Source: DATFAS01 sp035254305
GTDB taxonomy: Bacteria; Bacillota; Bacilli; Aneurinibacillales; RAOX-1
NCBI GenBank assembly: GCA_035254305.1
Contig: DATFAS010000167.1
Span: 1-16,446, forward strand
Direction of reading: 5' to 3'
DNA length: 16,446 nucleotides
The position numbers and the translations under genes were made by a program. This document shows, piece after piece, positions 14,872-16,446 of this stretch. The number at the start of each line of letters is the position of its first letter. Position 1 is the stretch's first letter. Below the pieces are notes generated by a model, which worked only from the letters and a program-made list of their open reading frames with translations, was not told the DNA's origin and made no database searches.

Positions 14872-15611
14872 TGGAAAAGTTAAAGCTGCATCAGATCGTT
14901 GTTCAAACAAAGGAAAAAACGATTTTACAAGTCGACGAAATCTCTTTTCCCACCCGTAACATCTTTGGTATTGTTGGCCCCAGTGGGGCCGGGAAAAGCA
15001 CACTACTTCGGGTAATGAATCTTCTGATCAAACCAAGCCAGGGAACGATAGATTTCTTTGGAAAGAATATAGATCTTCCCTCCTTAAGCTATCTTAAGGC
15101 AATCCCTATTCAACGTCAGATGGCCTATGTCCCCCAGAAGTCAGTTATGTTTGATACCAATGTATATGAGAATGTAGCTATCGGGCTCCGATTTCACGGA
15201 ATTCCCAAACAGGAAATAGACAGACGAGTACGTGTGGCCTTAGAACAGGTTGGTCTGATCGATTACGCTGATCGTAAGGCTACAACTCTCTCTGGGGGAG
15301 AATCGCAACGTATTGCCCTAGCTCGGTCCCTTGTACTGCGCCCAAAGCTGCTTTTGTTAGATGAACCTACTTCGAATCTTGATCCAATAAACGTTTCCAT
15401 CTTCGAACAAGTCATTTATAATATTTATCAGCAAACAGAAATGACAGTGATCATGGTTACGCATAATCTCCTACAGGCTAAGCGTTTGGCATCACAATGC
15501 CTCTTTATCCATCAGGGACAATTATTAGAGATGGCTGATACTGAGTCCTTTTTTGAGCAACCTCAAACAAAGGAATTGGCAGCCTTCCTAAGCGGACAAA
15601 TGATCTATTAA
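14871..15611 (+). CDS. tupC: tungstate ABC transporter ATP-binding protein TupC
   Basis: Cytoplasmic ATPase that powers tungstate import, 246 residues. Walker A is GPSGAGKST (about 36-44), the Q-loop lies in MAYVPQKSVMF, the signature is LSGGESQRIALAR, Walker B is LLLLDEPTSN, and the H-loop is VTHNL. There is no C-terminal TOBE-type regulatory domain, unlike ModC; it stops just after the ATPase fold. The ATG at 14871 overlaps the tupB stop (TAATG) with AAAGGA 10 bases upstream. A TTG at 14865 is in frame but too close to that site. A moeB-like gene follows 14 bases after its stop, so cofactor and import genes share a transcript. Confidence 0.95.
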   Translation: MEKLKLHQIVVQTKEKTILQVDEISFPTRNIFGIVGPSGAGKSTLLRVMNLLIKPSQGTIDFFGKNIDLPSLSYLKAIPIQRQMAYVPQKSVMFDTNVYENVAIGLRFHGIPKQEIDRRVRVALEQVGLIDYADRKATTLSGGESQRIALARSLVLRPKLLLLDEPTSNLDPINVSIFEQVIYNIYQQTEMTVIMVTHNLLQAKRLASQCLFIHQGQLLEMADTESFFEQPQTKELAAFLSGQMIY

Positions 15612-15625
15612 AAGGGGGATATGTG

Positions 15626-16446
15626 TTGGATTCTTCAATCTCTACCCGATATTCTAGGCAAATGCTTTTTTCTCCTATTGGTAAAGCCGGCCAGATGAAG
15701 CTTAAATCGAAAAAAGTTGCTATTGTCGGCATGGGAGCCTTAGGTACTGTACTTGCGAACCATATGGTTCGTGCAGGGATTGGCTTCGTTCGTATCATAG
15801 ATCGTGATTTCGTAGAAGAAAGTAATTTACAACGGCAGATGCTCTATGATGAGGATGATGCCAGAGAGCACCTCCCTAAGGCCATCGCAGCTGCGAGAAA
15901 GTTAGAAAAGATCAACTCTTCTATAACGATAGATCCAGTGATCGCAGATTTAAACGCCACCAATGCCGAAGAGCTGCTCAGTACAGTAGACCTAATCCTA
16001 GACGGTTCTGATAACTTCCAAGTACGCTTTTTAATGAATGATGTTTCGGTCAAATTCCAAATTCCATGGATTTATGGTGGTGCGGTAAGTGCAAGAGGGA
16101 TGTTTGCCGTCATTCGACCAGGGCAGACCCCATGCTATCGTTGTTTATTCCCTACTCCCCCAACAGGTCGTGGGGAAACATGTGATACAGCAGGTGTTAT
16201 CGGACCGATTATCCACATTATTGCTTCGTATCAGGCAACAGAAGCCCTCAAGCTTCTTGTTGATGCAGATGATGATATCAATACAAATCTTGAACAATTC
16301 GATATTTGGGCCAATCAGCATGTCCAACTCAATATCAGCACAGGTAAAAATGCCAATTGCCCAGCCTGCGGACTCGGCCATTACGAATTCCTAGATCCAG
16401 AAAATGAACTTACCGAGGATTATACATCTCTATGCGGTCGAGATAC
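15626..16446 (+). CDS. moeB: MoeB/ThiF-type E1-like adenylyltransferase (3' end cut off)
   Basis: ATP-dependent enzyme that adenylylates the C-terminal glycine of MoaD-type sulfur carriers. The reading frame is open to the window end (273 codons), so the C-terminus is missing. Visible marks: SRQMLFSPIGKAGQ opening (about 10-23), nucleotide motif GMGALG (35-40), IIDRD with D59, SNLQRQ (66-71), DGSDNFQVRF (about 126-135), a zinc site CYRC (170-173) with CPAC (245-248), and GETCDTAGVIGP with C186 at the catalytic cysteine position. The end LCGRDT fits the ThiF/MoeB C-terminal part. Start is probably TTG at 15626, 7 bases after AGGGGG; GTG at 15623 is possible. Neighbouring MoaD favours MoeB over thiamine ThiF, though one enzyme may serve both. 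Confidence 0.92.
   Translation, partial: MDSSISTRYSRQMLFSPIGKAGQMKLKSKKVAIVGMGALGTVLANHMVRAGIGFVRIIDRDFVEESNLQRQMLYDEDDAREHLPKAIAAARKLEKINSSITIDPVIADLNATNAEELLSTVDLILDGSDNFQVRFLMNDVSVKFQIPWIYGGAVSARGMFAVIRPGQTPCYRCLFPTPPTGRGETCDTAGVIGPIIHIIASYQATEALKLLVDADDDINTNLEQFDIWANQHVQLNISTGKNANCPACGLGHYEFLDPENELTEDYTSLCGRD

Noticed and set aside
16089..16394. 101-codon + frame, and - strand frames at 15505-15798, 15844-16053 and 16145-16381
   Set aside because: All overlap the MoeB/ThiF frame, which carries full motifs but has no stop in the window.

Overview
This window is chromosomal DNA from a low-GC Gram-positive bacterium, most likely order Bacillales. The reasons are a YfhH-type protein, a Bacillus-style IspH, alanine dehydrogenase, PepF, strong AAGGAGG-type ribosome binding sites, frequent TTG starts and U-tailed hairpin terminators. 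A dedicated tungstate importer beside cofactor genes suggests a lineage with tungsten (or molybdenum) enzymes, probably with some anaerobic metabolism. The species cannot be named from the sequence.

Left part (1-7100): unlinked housekeeping genes. yfhH is on the + strand. On the - strand are a 65-aa unknown gene with a near-consensus promoter, ispH (isoprenoid synthesis), a small two-helix membrane protein, a YigZ/IMPACT protein, ald, a PepF metallopeptidase with an apparent signal peptide, and a CoA-pyrophosphatase-type Nudix hydrolase. Most have their own promoter or terminator, so they look monocistronic.

Right part (7170-16446): a divergent molybdenum/tungsten cofactor locus. Leftward runs moeA, then a second moeA fused to a C-terminal periplasmic-binding-protein-like (PBP-like) domain, then moaA. 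Rightward runs moaD, a 90-aa unknown that also ends in Gly-Gly, a regulator made of an excisionase-type HTH plus the same PBP-like domain, tupA-tupB-tupC (tungstate ABC importer), and an E1-like MoeB/ThiF adenylyltransferase cut by the window end. In outline, TupABC brings in tungstate, MoaA starts pterin synthesis, MoeB activates MoaD for sulfur transfer, and the two MoeA proteins insert metal. The shared PBP-like domain in one MoeA and in the regulator suggests that both sense the same ligand, plausibly the oxyanion or the cofactor.

The main unexplained items are the second GG-terminal protein, the duplicated ligand-domain architecture, and a helically phased array of TTTAGTT/AACTAAA elements before the regulator. 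No tRNA, rRNA, CRISPR array or insertion sequence was seen. No intergenic gap exceeds 300 bases; the largest is 6174-6429.
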